Positions 7,420-16,948 of a stretch of 64,000 nucleotides of DNA are shown here, in pieces. The translations under genes were made by a program, and so were the position numbers. Below the pieces are notes generated by a model, which saw only the letters and a list, made by a program, of their open reading frames with translations, had not been told where the DNA came from and did not search any database. The DNA is from Arcobacter sp. (lineage in GTDB: Bacteria > Campylobacterota > Campylobacteria > Campylobacterales > Arcobacteraceae), in the NCBI GenBank assembly GCA_002869535.1, contig PKUK01000009.1, positions 62,001-126,000 of the forward strand, written 5' to 3'. The stretch's first letter is position 1, and each line of letters starts with the position of its first letter.

Positions 7420-8397
7420 TTAGTTTCTTCTTTGTCCTAATTTTGGTTCACTTACCTCTTTTTGTAAGTCCACACTTAAGTTATTATAAAATAGTTCACC
7501 ATAATCTGTCATTCTATTTATTGTTTCATATGCTTGTTTTATATCATTACCATACTTCAATGCATCTTGAAGAATTTTTATAATTTTTACAGACTCCAAA
7601 AAGTTAACATGACTTGGAGCTTCAATAGGTGAAGAGTAATACTTATGCATTCGCTCAACTAAATTCTTATTTCTTATTTCTATAAAAACTGATTCAATAG
7701 GTGATTTAAAAAATAGTACCTTTTGTTTTACATTGATTGAGATATAGGTTGTCTCCATCCCATATATTTTTCTTGAAAAGGAGTCAAATAAAAAAAGCTT
7801 TTTATTATAGTTGTTGTTAAACAACTCATAAATAAGCTCCAATATTTTTATCTTTTCCTCTTTTGTATAAAAGTTCCCAATACTAGCAAAACAAAATGAG
7901 AGTATAGATTTAATGGAGTACCACTCTGTAGTATCATAATCATATCTAAGCATTTGGGTAATTCTACTTTGTTTTAACTCTTCTATATCAGAACTTGTCA
8001 GTGTTCTATATATTCTTTTTACTGCTGTATCCCTATACATTGGACCTGGAAATTGTGCTTGTATTACAAATCTTCTATTTGCTTCCATCTCCATAATGTA
8101 CTTTAATCTTCCATAATAATCTTCATCTATGATTCTTACTTCTTTTTGGGGAATTTGAGTTATTGATTTTATAAACTCTTCGTCATTGCAAGCCTCTTCC
8201 CAAATATAATCTGGATATCTAAAGAGTGCACAAATTTTATCTTTGACATTTATTGAAGGTTCAACATCAGTTATTCTATCTACCCATGAAGTTACTGTTC
8301 TTCTATCTTTTTGGATTAATGAGGCAAATTTTGATATACTTAAATTTGATCTTTTATATATTTCTATTATTTTATCTATGCTTGTTTTATAAGACAT
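7420..8397 (-). CDS. XRE-type HTH regulator, probable control of prp operon
   Basis: A 325-aa soluble protein. The N-terminus (MSYKTSIDKIIEIYKRSNLSI then SKFASLIQKDRRTVTSWVDR) reads as a Cro/C1-like helix-turn-helix. The remaining roughly 250 residues are an alpha/beta region with no motif I recognise. There is no AAA+ domain, so it is not the sigma-54 activator PrpR, and there is no HExxH, so it is not the actinobacterial ScfR/RamB type either. It is transcribed divergently from prpB across a 174-bp region with repeated TTGTAY half-sites, the standard position for a pathway regulator. Regulation of propionate catabolism is inference from this position. The broken tetR follows it in the same operon. 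Confidence 0.7.
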   Translation of the reverse strand: MSYKTSIDKIIEIYKRSNLSISKFASLIQKDRRTVTSWVDRITDVEPSINVKDKICALFRYPDYIWEEACNDEEFIKSITQIPQKEVRIIDEDYYGRLKYIMEMEANRRFVIQAQFPGPMYRDTAVKRIYRTLTSSDIEELKQSRITQMLRYDYDTTEWYSIKSILSFCFASIGNFYTKEEKIKILELIYELFNNNYNKKLFLFDSFSRKIYGMETTYISINVKQKVLFFKSPIESVFIEIRNKNLVERMHKYYSSPIEAPSHVNFLESVKIIKILQDALKYGNDIKQAYETINRMTDYGELFYNNLSVDLQKEVSEPKLGQRRN

Positions 8398-8427
8398 CTC
8401 TCTTCCTATTCATTTTCTAAGTTCAAA

Positions 8428-8571
8428 TTGTACCATTATTATACATAAAAACAAATATTGTACATAAATCTAAATAAAGTCTAAAAATTGTATTTTTCAA
8501 TTCAACTATTATACAATACATAATCAACACTATAATGTATACTATCTTTACTAAAAATTTAAAGGATATAC
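8428..8571 (+). promoter_or_regulatory. prpB promoter region with 30-bp-periodic half-sites
   Basis: TTGTAC at 8428-8433, TTGTAC at 8458-8463 and TTGTAT at 8488-8493 are spaced exactly 30 bp apart. The inverted half-site ATACAA follows at 8511-8516. A TATAAT hexamer at 8531-8536 is a good -10, and the last half-site would overlap its -35. The ribosome binding site AAAGGA (8561-8566) precedes the prpB ATG. The half-sites are the natural candidates for binding by the divergent XRE-type regulator. Confidence 0.55.
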
Positions 8572-9456
8572 ATGAGCGCAGGAAAAAAATTTAGAGAAGC
8601 ACTTAAGGAAGAGACTCCTTTACAAATTGTAGGAACAATTAATGCTTACCAAGCATTACAAGCTACAAAAGTAGGATATAAAGCTATTTACCTTTCAGGT
8701 GGTGGTATTGCAAACGCATCTTATGGTTTACCAGATTTAGGTATGACTATGATTGAAGATGTTTGTATTGATATTAGAAGAGTTACTTCTATTTGTGATA
8801 CTCCATTAATCGTAGATGCTGATACTGGTTGGGGACATGCATTTAACGTAGCTAGAACTGTTAAAGAATTTATCAGATCTGGTGCTGCTGGATTACATAT
8901 TGAAGATCAAGTTGCTGCAAAAAGATGTGGACACAGACCAAACAAAGAGTTAGTTACAACTGAAGAGATGTGTGACAGAATTAGAGCTGCTGTTGATGCT
9001 AAAATGCAATTAGACCCAGACTTCTATATCATTGCAAGAACTGATGCACATGCGTCTGAAGGTCAAGAATCTGCAGTTGCTAGAGCAAAAGCTTATGTTG
9101 AAGCTGGAGCAGATGCAATTTTCGCAGAAGCTGTTCATACATTAAAAGAATACAAAGAGTTTTGTGATCAAATGTCTGTACCTGTATTAGCAAACATTAC
9201 TGAGTTTGGGGCAACTCCAATGTTTACTACTGAAGAACTAGGAAGTGTAGGTATTGAAATGGTACTTTATCCATTATCTGCATTTAGAGCAATGAACAAA
9301 GCTGCTTTACATGTATACCAAGAATTAAGAGATAAAGGTACTCAAGAAAGTACACTAGATACTATGCAAACAAGAATGGAACTTTACGATATGTTAGGTT
9401 ACCACGATTATGAGCAAAAAATGGATGCATTATTTTCAAAAGGTAAAGCTAAATAA
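8572..9456 (+). CDS. prpB: 2-methylisocitrate lyase
   Basis: Cleaves 2-methylisocitrate to pyruvate and succinate, the last step of the methylcitrate cycle (cytosol). The 294-aa length matches the family. The isocitrate-lyase-superfamily signature KRCGH is at residues 117-121 and the metal-binding aspartates are in VDADTGWGH (81-89). The start is fixed by AAAGGA five bases upstream. It is the first gene of prpB-prpC-acnD-prpF and ends inside a perfect hairpin. Confidence 0.96.
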   Translation: MSAGKKFREALKEETPLQIVGTINAYQALQATKVGYKAIYLSGGGIANASYGLPDLGMTMIEDVCIDIRRVTSICDTPLIVDADTGWGHAFNVARTVKEFIRSGAAGLHIEDQVAAKRCGHRPNKELVTTEEMCDRIRAAVDAKMQLDPDFYIIARTDAHASEGQESAVARAKAYVEAGADAIFAEAVHTLKEYKEFCDQMSVPVLANITEFGATPMFTTEELGSVGIEMVLYPLSAFRAMNKAALHVYQELRDKGTQESTLDTMQTRMELYDMLGYHDYEQKMDALFSKGKAK

Positions 9457-9468
9457 TTTTAGCTTTAC
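9443..9468 (+). other. Intercistronic hairpin prpB-prpC
   Basis: Perfect 11-bp stem GTAAAGCTAAA/TTTAGCTTTAC with loop TAAT, straddling the prpB stop codon. It is not followed by a T-run, so it probably acts as an mRNA-processing or stability element rather than a terminator. Confidence 0.55.
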
Positions 9469-9507
9469 AAAAAACATAAATATTTATTAATTACAAAAGG
9501 AGACAAT

Positions 9508-10656
9508 ATGAGCACTACAACTACAGGATTTAAACCAAAAAAATCAGTTGCATTATCGGGGCAATCTGCAGGAAATACAGCTATTTGTACAGTTGGGAAA
9601 AGTGGAAATGACTTACACTATAGAGGATATGATATTTTAGAATTCGCTAACACAGCAGAGTTTGAAGAGATTGCACATTTAATCGTTCATGAAAAATTAC
9701 CAAATAAAGCTGAGCTTGCAGCTTATAAAACTAAATTACAAGGTTTAAGAGATATTCCAGCTGGAGTAAAAATTGCATTAGAGCAATTACCAAAAACTGC
9801 TCATCCAATGGGTGTTATGAGAACAGGTTGTTCAGTTCTTGGAGCAATTATGTCTGAAGATGAATCTCATCCAAAAGATGAAGCTCAAGCAATTGTAGAT
9901 AAATTAATGGCTTGTTTTGGTTCTATGTTATGTTACTGGTACCACTATGCATACAATGGAAAAAGAATTGATGTTGTAACTGATGATGATACAGTTGGTG
10001 GTCACTTCTTACACCTATTACATGGTGAAAAACCAAGAGAATCTTGGGTTAGAGCTATGCATACATCATTAATCCTTTATGCTGAGCATGAATTTAATGC
10101 ATCTACATTTACTTCAAGAGTTATCTCTGGAACAAACTCTGACATGTTCTCTTGTATCACTGGTGCAATTGGAGCATTAAGAGGTCCAAAACATGGTGGA
10201 GCTAATGAAGTTGCATTTTATATCCAAGAAAGATACTCTTCACCTGATGAAGCCCAAAAAGATATCTTAGAAAGAATGGCTAGAAAAGAGATTATTATCG
10301 GATTTGGACACCCAGTTTACTCTTCTTGTGACCCAAGAAACGTAGTAATCAAAAAAGTTGCTGAAGATTTATCTAAAGAAAACAACAATACATTAATGTA
10401 TGACGTTGCTGAAAGAATTGAAACAATCATGTGGGATAACAAAAAAATGTTCCCTAACTTAGACTGGTTCTCTGCAGTTTCTTACAACCAAATGGGAATT
10501 CCAACAGATATGTTTACTCCAATCTTTATCATCTCAAGAGTTACTGGATGGGGTGCACATGCAATTGAGCAAAGAGAAGATGGAAAAATCATTAGACCTT
10601 CTGCTACATATACTGGACCTGAAGACTTAAAATACGTTCCTATAGAAGAAAGATAA
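9508..10656 (+). CDS. prpC: 2-methylcitrate synthase
   Basis: Condenses propionyl-CoA with oxaloacetate to 2-methylcitrate. It belongs to the citrate-synthase fold, 382 aa, the short type-II-like length typical of PrpC. Active-site histidines lie in [11 protein letters not shown] (about residue 230) and [13 protein letters not shown] (about 267). [11 protein letters not shown] and the C-terminal [17 protein letters not shown] are family features. Methylcitrate rather than citrate specificity is called from its place between prpB and acnD. AAAGGAGACA gives a strong ribosome binding site. Confidence 0.95.
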   Translation: MSTTTTGFKPKKSVALSGQSAGNTAICTVGKSGNDLHYRGYDILEFANTAEFEEIAHLIVHEKLPNKAELAAYKTKLQGLRDIPAGVKIALEQLPKTAHPMGVMRTGCSVLGAIMSEDESHPKDEAQAIVDKLMACFGSMLCYWYHYAYNGKRIDVVTDDDTVGGHFLHLLHGEKPRESWVRAMHTSLILYAEHEFNASTFTSRVISGTNSDMFSCITGAIGALRGPKHGGANEVAFYIQERYSSPDEAQKDILERMARKEIIIGFGHPVYSSCDPRNVVIKKVAEDLSKENNNTLMYDVAERIETIMWDNKKMFPNLDWFSAVSYNQMGIPTDMFTPIFIISRVTGWGAHAIEQREDGKIIRPSATYTGPEDLKYVPIEER

Positions 10657-10694
10657 GAACTTAAAATACTCTAGTGCCACCTTTGGCAAACACT

Positions 10695-10724
10695 AAAAGG
10701 ATGAGTCTTTGCACTCATCCTTTT
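10695..10724 (+). other. Intercistronic hairpin prpC-acnD
   Basis: Perfect 12-bp stem AAAAGGATGAGT/ACTCATCCTTTT with loop CTTTGC. Only four T residues follow before AAATAC, so it may attenuate expression partially or protect the upstream mRNA end. Confidence 0.6.
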
Positions 10725-10749
10725 AAATACAAACTAAATGGATATAAAA

Positions 10750-13344
10750 ATGACAAATGATAAATATCTTAAAAAACTAGAAGGTTTCGATACTAGCTAC
10801 TATGATGTAAAAGCAGCAGTTGAAGATATCACTCCTGGTTCTTTTGAAAAACTTAACTATACATCAAGAGTATTAGCAGAAAACTTAATTAGAAAATGTC
10901 CAAGTGAAGATTTAAAAGACTCTTTAATTCAATTAATTGAAAAAAGAACTGACAAAGATTTCCCTTGGTATCCTTCAAGAGTTATCTGTCACGATATTCT
11001 TGGTCTTACAGCTTTTGTTGACCTTGCAGGTTTAAGAGAAGCAGTTGCTTCTAAAGGTGGAAACCCTGATAAAGTTAACCCTGTTGTTCCTACACAACTT
11101 ATTGTTGACCACTCATTAGCAGTAGAGTGTGGTGGATTTGATCCAGATGCATTCCAAAAAAATAGAGATATCGAAGATAGAAGAAATGCAGATAGATTCC
11201 ACTTTATCAACTGGACAAAAGAAGCATTTAATAACGTTGATGTTATTCCTCCAGGTAATGGAATTATGCACCAAATCAACCTTGAAAAAATGTCTCCTGT
11301 TGTTCACAATATTGATGGAATTGCATCTCCTGATACATTAGTTGGTACAGATTCACATACTCCTCATGTTGATGCACTTGGTGTTATCGCTGTTGGTGTT
11401 GGTGGATTAGAAGCTGAAAATGTTATGCTTGGAAACCCTTCTTATATGAGAGTTCCTGAAATCATTGGTGTTGAAATTACTGGGGTAAGATCAGAAGGTA
11501 TTACTGCTACTGATATTGCACTTGCTATGACATCATTTTTAAGAGAAAACAATGTTATCTCTGCATACTTAGAGTTCTTTGGTGCTGGTACAAAATACCT
11601 TAACTTAGGAGATAGAGCAACTATTGCAAATATGACTCCTGAATATGGTGCAAGTGCTGGTATGTTTGCTATTGATTCTCAAACAATTGATTACTTAACA
11701 GTAACAGGTAGAGATGCACAGCAAGTTAAATTAGTAGAAGCTTATGCAAAAGCAAATGGATTATGGGCTGACCAATTTGACAATGCTACATATGCAAGAA
11801 CTATTGAATTTGATTTATCAAAAGTTACAAGATCTTTAGCAGGTCCATCTAAACCTCATAAATTAGTGCCAACTTCAACGTTAAAAGCTGAAGGTATAGT
11901 AAAAGAATGGACACAAGAAGGTGATTTCATCCCTGATGGTGGCATCTTAATTGCAGCAATTACTTCTTGTACTAATACTTCAAATCCAAGAAACGTTATC
12001 GCAGCTGGATTACTAGCTAAAAAAGCAAATGAACTAGGACTTTCAAGAAAACCTTGGGTTAAATCTTCATTAGCACCAGGATCTAAAGTAATCGAAGTTT
12101 ATTTAAAAGAAGCTGGATTATTACCTGAAATGGAAAAATTAGGATTTGGTGTTGTTGGATTTGCATGTACTACTTGTAATGGTATGTCAGGTGCCCTAGA
12201 CCCTAAAATCCAAGAAGAAGTTGTAAATAGAGATGTTTATACAACTGCTGTATTATCTGGAAATAGAAACTTTGATGGAAGAATCCACCCATATGTAAAA
12301 GAAGCATTTTTGGCTTCACCTGCACTTGTTATTGCTTATGCATTAGCTGGTACTATTAGATTTGATATTGAAAATGATGTATTAGGAAAAGATAAAGATG
12401 GTAATGACATTAAATTAAAAGATTTATGGCCATCAGATGAAGAGATTAATGCTGTTGAAAAATCATGTGTTAGACCTGAAATGTACAACAACATTTATGA
12501 GCCAATGTTCAAAAGAGAATTATTAGATAGCGTTAAAATTGACCCATTCTATAAATGGAATACTGCGTCAACATATATCAATAAACCTCCTTATTGGGAA
12601 GATGAATATATGCAAATGCCTGCACTTAAAGGTATGAGACCATTAGTTGTATTCCCTGATAATATAACAACAGACCACTTATCTCCATCAAATGCTATTT
12701 TACCAAGCTCTGCTTCTGGTGAATATTGTTTAAAAATGGGATTACCTGTTGAAGATTTAAACTCTTATGCAACACATAGAGGGGATCATCATACAGCTTC
12801 AAGAGCAACTTTAGCAAATCCAAAACTATTTAACGAAATGGTTAAAGATGAAAATGGGGAAACTAAACAAGGTTCTTTAACTAAGATTATGCCTGAGGGT
12901 ACAGAATCTAGAATGTGGGAAGCTATTGAGACTTATACTCAAAGAAAACAACCACTAATCATCATCGCTGGTACAAATTATGGTCAAGGGTCTTCAAGAG
13001 ACTGGGCTGCAAAAGGTGTTAGATTAGCTGGTGTTGAAGTACTTATTGCTGAATCAATTGAAAGAATTCACAGAACTAACTTAGTTGGAATGGGTGTATT
13101 ACCATTACAATTCAAAGAAGGTGATACTAGAAATACTTATGCTATTGATGGAAGTGAAACTTTTGATATCGAAGGTGAGATTACTCCTAGATGTGACTTA
13201 ACTGTAGTTATGACTAGAGAAAATGGTGAAGTTGTTAAATTCCCTGTTTTATGTAGACTTGATACTTCTGCTGAAGTTGATGTTTATACAAATGGTGGTA
13301 TTTTACAAAAATTCGCTAAAGATGTTATTGCTGAAGGTAAATAA
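10750..13344 (+). CDS. acnD: Fe/S-dependent 2-methylcitrate dehydratase AcnD
   Basis: Aconitase-family enzyme dehydrating 2-methylcitrate to 2-methyl-cis- or trans-aconitate. It works with PrpF and replaces PrpD. The 4Fe-4S ligands are the Cys in ITSCTNTSNPRN (about residue 405) and the pair in CTTCNG (about 473). The swivel-domain motif GSSRDWAAKG lies near 747. I chose the ATG at 10750, giving 864 aa, because it places MTNDKYLKK at the same distance from YTSRVLAEN as in known AcnD. An in-frame ATG at 10738 would add four residues. The ribosome binding site is weak (TGGA), so translation may depend on coupling or on the upstream hairpin. Confidence 0.95.
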   Translation: MTNDKYLKKLEGFDTSYYDVKAAVEDITPGSFEKLNYTSRVLAENLIRKCPSEDLKDSLIQLIEKRTDKDFPWYPSRVICHDILGLTAFVDLAGLREAVASKGGNPDKVNPVVPTQLIVDHSLAVECGGFDPDAFQKNRDIEDRRNADRFHFINWTKEAFNNVDVIPPGNGIMHQINLEKMSPVVHNIDGIASPDTLVGTDSHTPHVDALGVIAVGVGGLEAENVMLGNPSYMRVPEIIGVEITGVRSEGITATDIALAMTSFLRENNVISAYLEFFGAGTKYLNLGDRATIANMTPEYGASAGMFAIDSQTIDYLTVTGRDAQQVKLVEAYAKANGLWADQFDNATYARTIEFDLSKVTRSLAGPSKPHKLVPTSTLKAEGIVKEWTQEGDFIPDGGILIAAITSCTNTSNPRNVIAAGLLAKKANELGLSRKPWVKSSLAPGSKVIEVYLKEAGLLPEMEKLGFGVVGFACTTCNGMSGALDPKIQEEVVNRDVYTTAVLSGNRNFDGRIHPYVKEAFLASPALVIAYALAGTIRFDIENDVLGKDKDGNDIKLKDLWPSDEEINAVEKSCVRPEMYNNIYEPMFKRELLDSVKIDPFYKWNTASTYINKPPYWEDEYMQMPALKGMRPLVVFPDNITTDHLSPSNAILPSSASGEYCLKMGLPVEDLNSYATHRGDHHTASRATLANPKLFNEMVKDENGETKQGSLTKIMPEGTESRMWEAIETYTQRKQPLIIIAGTNYGQGSSRDWAAKGVRLAGVEVLIAESIERIHRTNLVGMGVLPLQFKEGDTRNTYAIDGSETFDIEGEITPRCDLTVVMTRENGEVVKFPVLCRLDTSAEVDVYTNGGILQKFAKDVIAEGK

Positions 13345-13350
13345 TATCTA

Positions 13351-13382
13351 AGTTAAAAGAAGAGAAAACTCTTCTTTTAACT
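13351..13382 (+). other. Intercistronic hairpin acnD-prpF
   Basis: Perfect 14-bp stem AGTTAAAAGAAGAG/CTCTTCTTTTAACT with an AAAA tetraloop, without a following T-run. It is the third intercistronic hairpin of the operon. Confidence 0.6.
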
Positions 13383-13445
13383 ATTTATTAGAGAAATCAT
13401 TGGATTTTTTTAATAAGTTTTAATCAAATATTTTAAGGAAACAGA

Positions 13446-14621
13446 ATGTCTTATAAACCACAATTTAAAGTAAAAGCAACATATATGAGAGGTGGAACTT
13501 CTAAAGGAACATTTTTTAATATAGCAGATTTACCAAAAGAGGCTCAAGAAGATTCAAGAAAAAGAGATAAATTACTTCAAAGAATTGTTGGAAGTCCTGA
13601 TATTTATAAACAACAAATGGATGGTATGGGAGGAGCGACTTCTTCTACTTCAAAAGCTATTTTAGTAGGTAAATCAGATGTTCCTGGGCATGATGTAGAC
13701 TACTATTTCTGTCAAGTTGCTATTGATAAAGATTTTGTGGATATGAGTGGAAACTGTGGAAATTTATCTAGTGCAGTTGGTCCTTTTGCTATTAAAGAAG
13801 GTTTAGTTGATAATGTGCCTGAAAATGGTGTTTGTTGTGTAAAAATTTGGCAAGCAAATATCAAAAAAACTATTCTTTGTTATGTAACTATGGAAAATGG
13901 AATAGTTAAAGAAATGGGAGATTATTACATTGATGGTGTTGCATTTCCTGCTGAAGAAATCGTATTAGAGTTTGCAGAACCTGTTGATCCTAGTGAAGAG
14001 TTATTTCCTACTGGAAACTTAGTAGATGATTTAGAGGTTCCAGGAATTGGTACATTTAAAGCTACTATGATAACTGCTGGTATTCCTACATGTTTTGTAA
14101 ATGCTTGCGATATTGGATACAAAGGAACTGAACTTCAAGCTGATATTAACTCTGATGCTGATGCACTAGCAAGATTTGAAATAATTAGATCTTATGCTGC
14201 ATTAAAAATGGGTCTAATTTCAGACTTGAAAGAAGCAGAAACAAGACAACATACTCCAAAAATCGCTTTTGTTGCACCACCAAGTGATTTTACTACATCA
14301 AGTGGAAAAGAAGTTAAAGCAGATGAAATTGATTTGCACGTGCGAGCTTTATCTATGCAAAAATTACACCATGCTATGATGGGAACAGCTTCAGTTGCTA
14401 TTGGAGTTGCTGCTTGTATTGAAGGAACATTAGTAAATATTGCTGCTGGTGGGGGAGAAAAAACTGCAGTTGAGTTTGGACATCCATCAGGTACACTTAA
14501 AGTTGGTGCAATTATTCAAAATAATGATGGTCAATATATAGTTGATAAAGCAACAATGAGTAGAAGTGCTAGAATAATCATGGAAGGTTATGTTCATGTT
14601 CCAGAAGGAACTATGGACTAA
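13446..14621 (+). CDS. prpF: 2-methylaconitate isomerase PrpF
   Basis: Isomerises 2-methyl-trans-aconitate to the cis form so that hydration to 2-methylisocitrate can proceed; required with AcnD. The 391-aa protein has the diaminopimelate-epimerase-like fold. The start KATYMRGGTSKGTFF and DMSGNCGNLSSAVGPFA, containing an active-site cysteine region, are diagnostic. AAGGAAACAG supplies the ribosome binding site. It is the last gene of the operon and is followed by an intrinsic terminator. Confidence 0.95.
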   Translation: MSYKPQFKVKATYMRGGTSKGTFFNIADLPKEAQEDSRKRDKLLQRIVGSPDIYKQQMDGMGGATSSTSKAILVGKSDVPGHDVDYYFCQVAIDKDFVDMSGNCGNLSSAVGPFAIKEGLVDNVPENGVCCVKIWQANIKKTILCYVTMENGIVKEMGDYYIDGVAFPAEEIVLEFAEPVDPSEELFPTGNLVDDLEVPGIGTFKATMITAGIPTCFVNACDIGYKGTELQADINSDADALARFEIIRSYAALKMGLISDLKEAETRQHTPKIAFVAPPSDFTTSSGKEVKADEIDLHVRALSMQKLHHAMMGTASVAIGVAACIEGTLVNIAAGGGEKTAVEFGHPSGTLKVGAIIQNNDGQYIVDKATMSRSARIIMEGYVHVPEGTMD

Positions 14622-14642
14622 TAGTCAAAGACTTTAAACAAC

Positions 14643-14677
14643 AAAAAGGGAAGAGATTAGTCTCTTCCCTTTTTTTA
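14643..14677 (+). terminator. Intrinsic terminator of the prp operon
   Basis: Perfect 14-bp stem AAAAAGGGAAGAGA/TCTCTTCCCTTTTT with loop TTAG, running into a T-tract. The GC core GGGAAGAG plus T-run makes this a confident Rho-independent terminator. Confidence 0.9.
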
Positions 14678-14719
14678 TTTTACTTTCGTCATAATACGGC
14701 TTTATTTTAAAGGAGTTGT

Positions 14720-15370
14720 ATGAAAACTTGGAATGAGATTATAAATAAAGAACAAAAGCAAGAGTATTATAAAAACTTAAAAAATGAGATTGATAAAAGA
14801 TATGAAACATCAACTGTTTTTCCTCCTCAAGATAAAATATTTAATGCCTTTGCGAAAACTGCTTTTGATGAACTAAAAGTTGTAATACTAGGACAAGACC
14901 CATACCATGGAAAAGGACAAGCACAAGGCTTATCATTTTCAACTCCAAAAGAGATAAAAAATCCACCCTCTATGCAAAATATATTAAAAGAGATAAAAGA
15001 GGATTTAGGAAAAGATTCATCTTGTCTTGATGGGGATTTAACTCCTTGGGCAGAAGAAGGAGTTCTTCTTTTAAATACTATTTTAACAGTAGAAGAATCA
15101 AAACCAAAATCGCATCATAAACTAGGCTGGGAGATATTTACAGATAATATTATCAAACATATCTCAGCAAACTGTGAAGATATAATCTTTTTACTTTGGG
15201 GAAGCCCTGCCATATCAAAAACAAAACTAATAGATAATAAAAGACATCATATATTAACAGCCCCACATCCTAGTCCATTATCTTCTTATAGAGGATTTTT
15301 TGGATGTAAACACTTTAGTAAAACAAATGAGATATTGGATTCTTTAGGAAAGAAAGGAATAAATTGGTAA
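14720..15370 (+). CDS. ung: Uracil-DNA glycosylase
   Basis: Family 1 UDG, which removes uracil from DNA at the first step of base-excision repair. The catalytic water-activating loop GQDPYHGKGQAQGLSFS lies near residues 58-74, and the DNA-intercalation loop HPSPLSSYRGFFG near 183-195. The 216-aa length is normal. AAAGGAGTTGT precedes the ATG. It is monocistronic, between the prp terminator and a convergent hydrolase. Confidence 0.96.
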   Translation: MKTWNEIINKEQKQEYYKNLKNEIDKRYETSTVFPPQDKIFNAFAKTAFDELKVVILGQDPYHGKGQAQGLSFSTPKEIKNPPSMQNILKEIKEDLGKDSSCLDGDLTPWAEEGVLLLNTILTVEESKPKSHHKLGWEIFTDNIIKHISANCEDIIFLLWGSPAISKTKLIDNKRHHILTAPHPSPLSSYRGFFGCKHFSKTNEILDSLGKKGINW

Positions 15371-15389
15371 AACACCCAAAGGTGCTTTA

Positions 15390-15938
15390 CTATTTAACTA
15401 AGGCAGATATACCTTTAAATTGTGGGTGTTTAGCATTAACAGTTAGTTCAAATAATAGTGACTCATAAGTTGTAGGTATTACCCCTGATTGAATCAATCT
15501 AGCAATTGCCATTTCTGTATCATTTTGTTTTCTTGAAGTAACACAATCAGTTACTAAAACTACTTGATATCCAGCTTCTAATAAATCAATACAAGTTTGA
15601 AGTACGCAAACATGAGTCTCAATTCCTGCAACTATGATTTGCTTTTTATCTAAAGAGTTAATTGCAATCATTGTTTCTTCATTTTTACAACAAGAAAATG
15701 TTGTCTTTTCAAAGTGTGGATACTCATCAACAAGTTCTCTAAGACTTGGAATTGTTTCCCCAATACCTTTTTTGTACTGTTCATTTACTATAAAAGGAAC
15801 CTCATGAAGCTGTAAACCTTTTACCAATGTTAGTAAATTTTTCTCTATCTCATCTTTGTTTGTCATATGCGGATAAAGTCTTTCTTGTACATCAACTAAA
15901 CAAAATGCCACATTATTTACATCTATTCTCATCATCAC
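15390..15938 (-). CDS. Isochorismatase-family hydrolase (YcaC-like)
   Basis: A 182-aa cytosolic cysteine hydrolase. The Asp is in CLVDVQERLYPHM near residue 13, the Lys in FEKTTFSCC, and the nucleophile Cys in AGIETHVCVLQTCIDL near residue 110. The ETHVCV motif and C-terminal TTYESLLFELTVNAKHPQF match the YcaC-like subgroup, whose substrates are largely unknown. It is converged on by ung with a 19-base gap, and nothing in the context reveals the substrate. Confidence 0.85.
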   Translation of the reverse strand: MMMRIDVNNVAFCLVDVQERLYPHMTNKDEIEKNLLTLVKGLQLHEVPFIVNEQYKKGIGETIPSLRELVDEYPHFEKTTFSCCKNEETMIAINSLDKKQIIVAGIETHVCVLQTCIDLLEAGYQVVLVTDCVTSRKQNDTEMAIARLIQSGVIPTTYESLLFELTVNAKHPQFKGISALVK

Positions 15939-16009
15939 TCCTTATAAATATTACTTTTAATAAAATAGTCAACAATACTACTTAAAATTCGTAACAAAAG
16001 TCTAGCATT

Positions 16010-16948
16010 TTATTGAAAAGCTACTTTTTCTGCACGTGCTAACAGCTCTTTTGCTCCTTGGTCAATAAATGTTTGTGCAACAGTTTGACCAATAGTTTCA
16101 AAATCATCAATATCAGCAGTAATATCTTCTTCAACATACTCACTACCATCAGGCATACCTACAATTGCTTGAACTCTAATAGAGTTTTCATCTAAAATTG
16201 TAGCTTTTACACCTATTGGAACTTGACAACCACCCTCTAAAGTTCTTACAAAATCTCTTTCGATAGTTGATTCAATATGTGCATTCTTATCATGTAAAAC
16301 AGATAGTAGCTCTACAAGTTCAGGATTATCAAGAGTCTCTATTCCTAAAGTTGCTTGTCCCATTGATGGAATCATATCATCAATAGAAATTGGAGTAAAA
16401 TATTTAACTTCACCTTCTATTTGAAGTTTTTGAACACCAGTTGCCGCTAAAATAATAGCATCATATTCGCCAGCTTTTAACTTAGCAATTCTAGTATTTA
16501 TGTTTCCTCTTAAATCTTTAAGATTTATATCTGGTCTTAAAAGTTTTAACTCCATTCTTCTTCTTAGGCTTGTAGTTCCTATAACTGCTCCCTTTGGAAG
16601 CTCATGTATACTTGCATACTTTTCACTTAAAAAAGCATCTCTTGGGTCAAATCTTTTTGTAAGAGCAGCTAATACAAAACCCTCTTCAAACTCAACAGGA
16701 ACATCTTTTAAAGAGTGAACAGCAATATCAGCCTCTTTACTTTGTAAGGCTACTTCTAACTCTTTTGTAAAAAGTCCTTTTCCACCTATTTTAGCTAATG
16801 GAACATCTAAAATCTTATCTGCTTTTGTTGAAAACTCTTGTAACTCTATTTGCATATCAGGATAGTGTTTTAAAAGTTCAGCTTTTATATATTCACTTTG
16901 CCAAAGTGCCAATTTACTCTTTCTTGTTGCAATTACTATTTTCTTCAT
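16010..16948 (-). CDS. hemC: Hydroxymethylbilane synthase (porphobilinogen deaminase)
   Basis: Polymerises four porphobilinogens to hydroxymethylbilane in heme biosynthesis. The N-terminal IATRKSKLALWQSEYIKA, the catalytic Asp region HSLKDVP, LRGNINTRIAKL, and the dipyrromethane-cofactor Cys in LEGGCQVPIG (about residue 240) are all present. The 312-aa length is standard. The start codon shares one base with the stop of the upstream thiol-disulfide gene (TAATG), which indicates translational coupling. Confidence 0.96.
   Translation of the reverse strand: MKKIVIATRKSKLALWQSEYIKAELLKHYPDMQIELQEFSTKADKILDVPLAKIGGKGLFTKELEVALQSKEADIAVHSLKDVPVEFEEGFVLAALTKRFDPRDAFLSEKYASIHELPKGAVIGTTSLRRRMELKLLRPDINLKDLRGNINTRIAKLKAGEYDAIILAATGVQKLQIEGEVKYFTPISIDDMIPSMGQATLGIETLDNPELVELLSVLHDKNAHIESTIERDFVRTLEGGCQVPIGVKATILDENSIRVQAIVGMPDGSEYVEEDITADIDDFETIGQTVAQTFIDQGAKELLARAEKVAFQ

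Noticed and set aside
7420-8397. Identification as PrpR
   Set aside because: No AAA+ domain or sigma-54 interaction motif, and the protein is too short.
10738-10749. Upstream acnD start giving MDIK
   Set aside because: No ribosome binding site, and the ATG at 10750 matches the usual N-terminal length of AcnD.
10989-11307. Antisense ORFs inside acnD, and similar shadows inside recQ, prpF, dnaX, rho and others
   Set aside because: Each lies opposite a strongly conserved gene and has no independent start signal.
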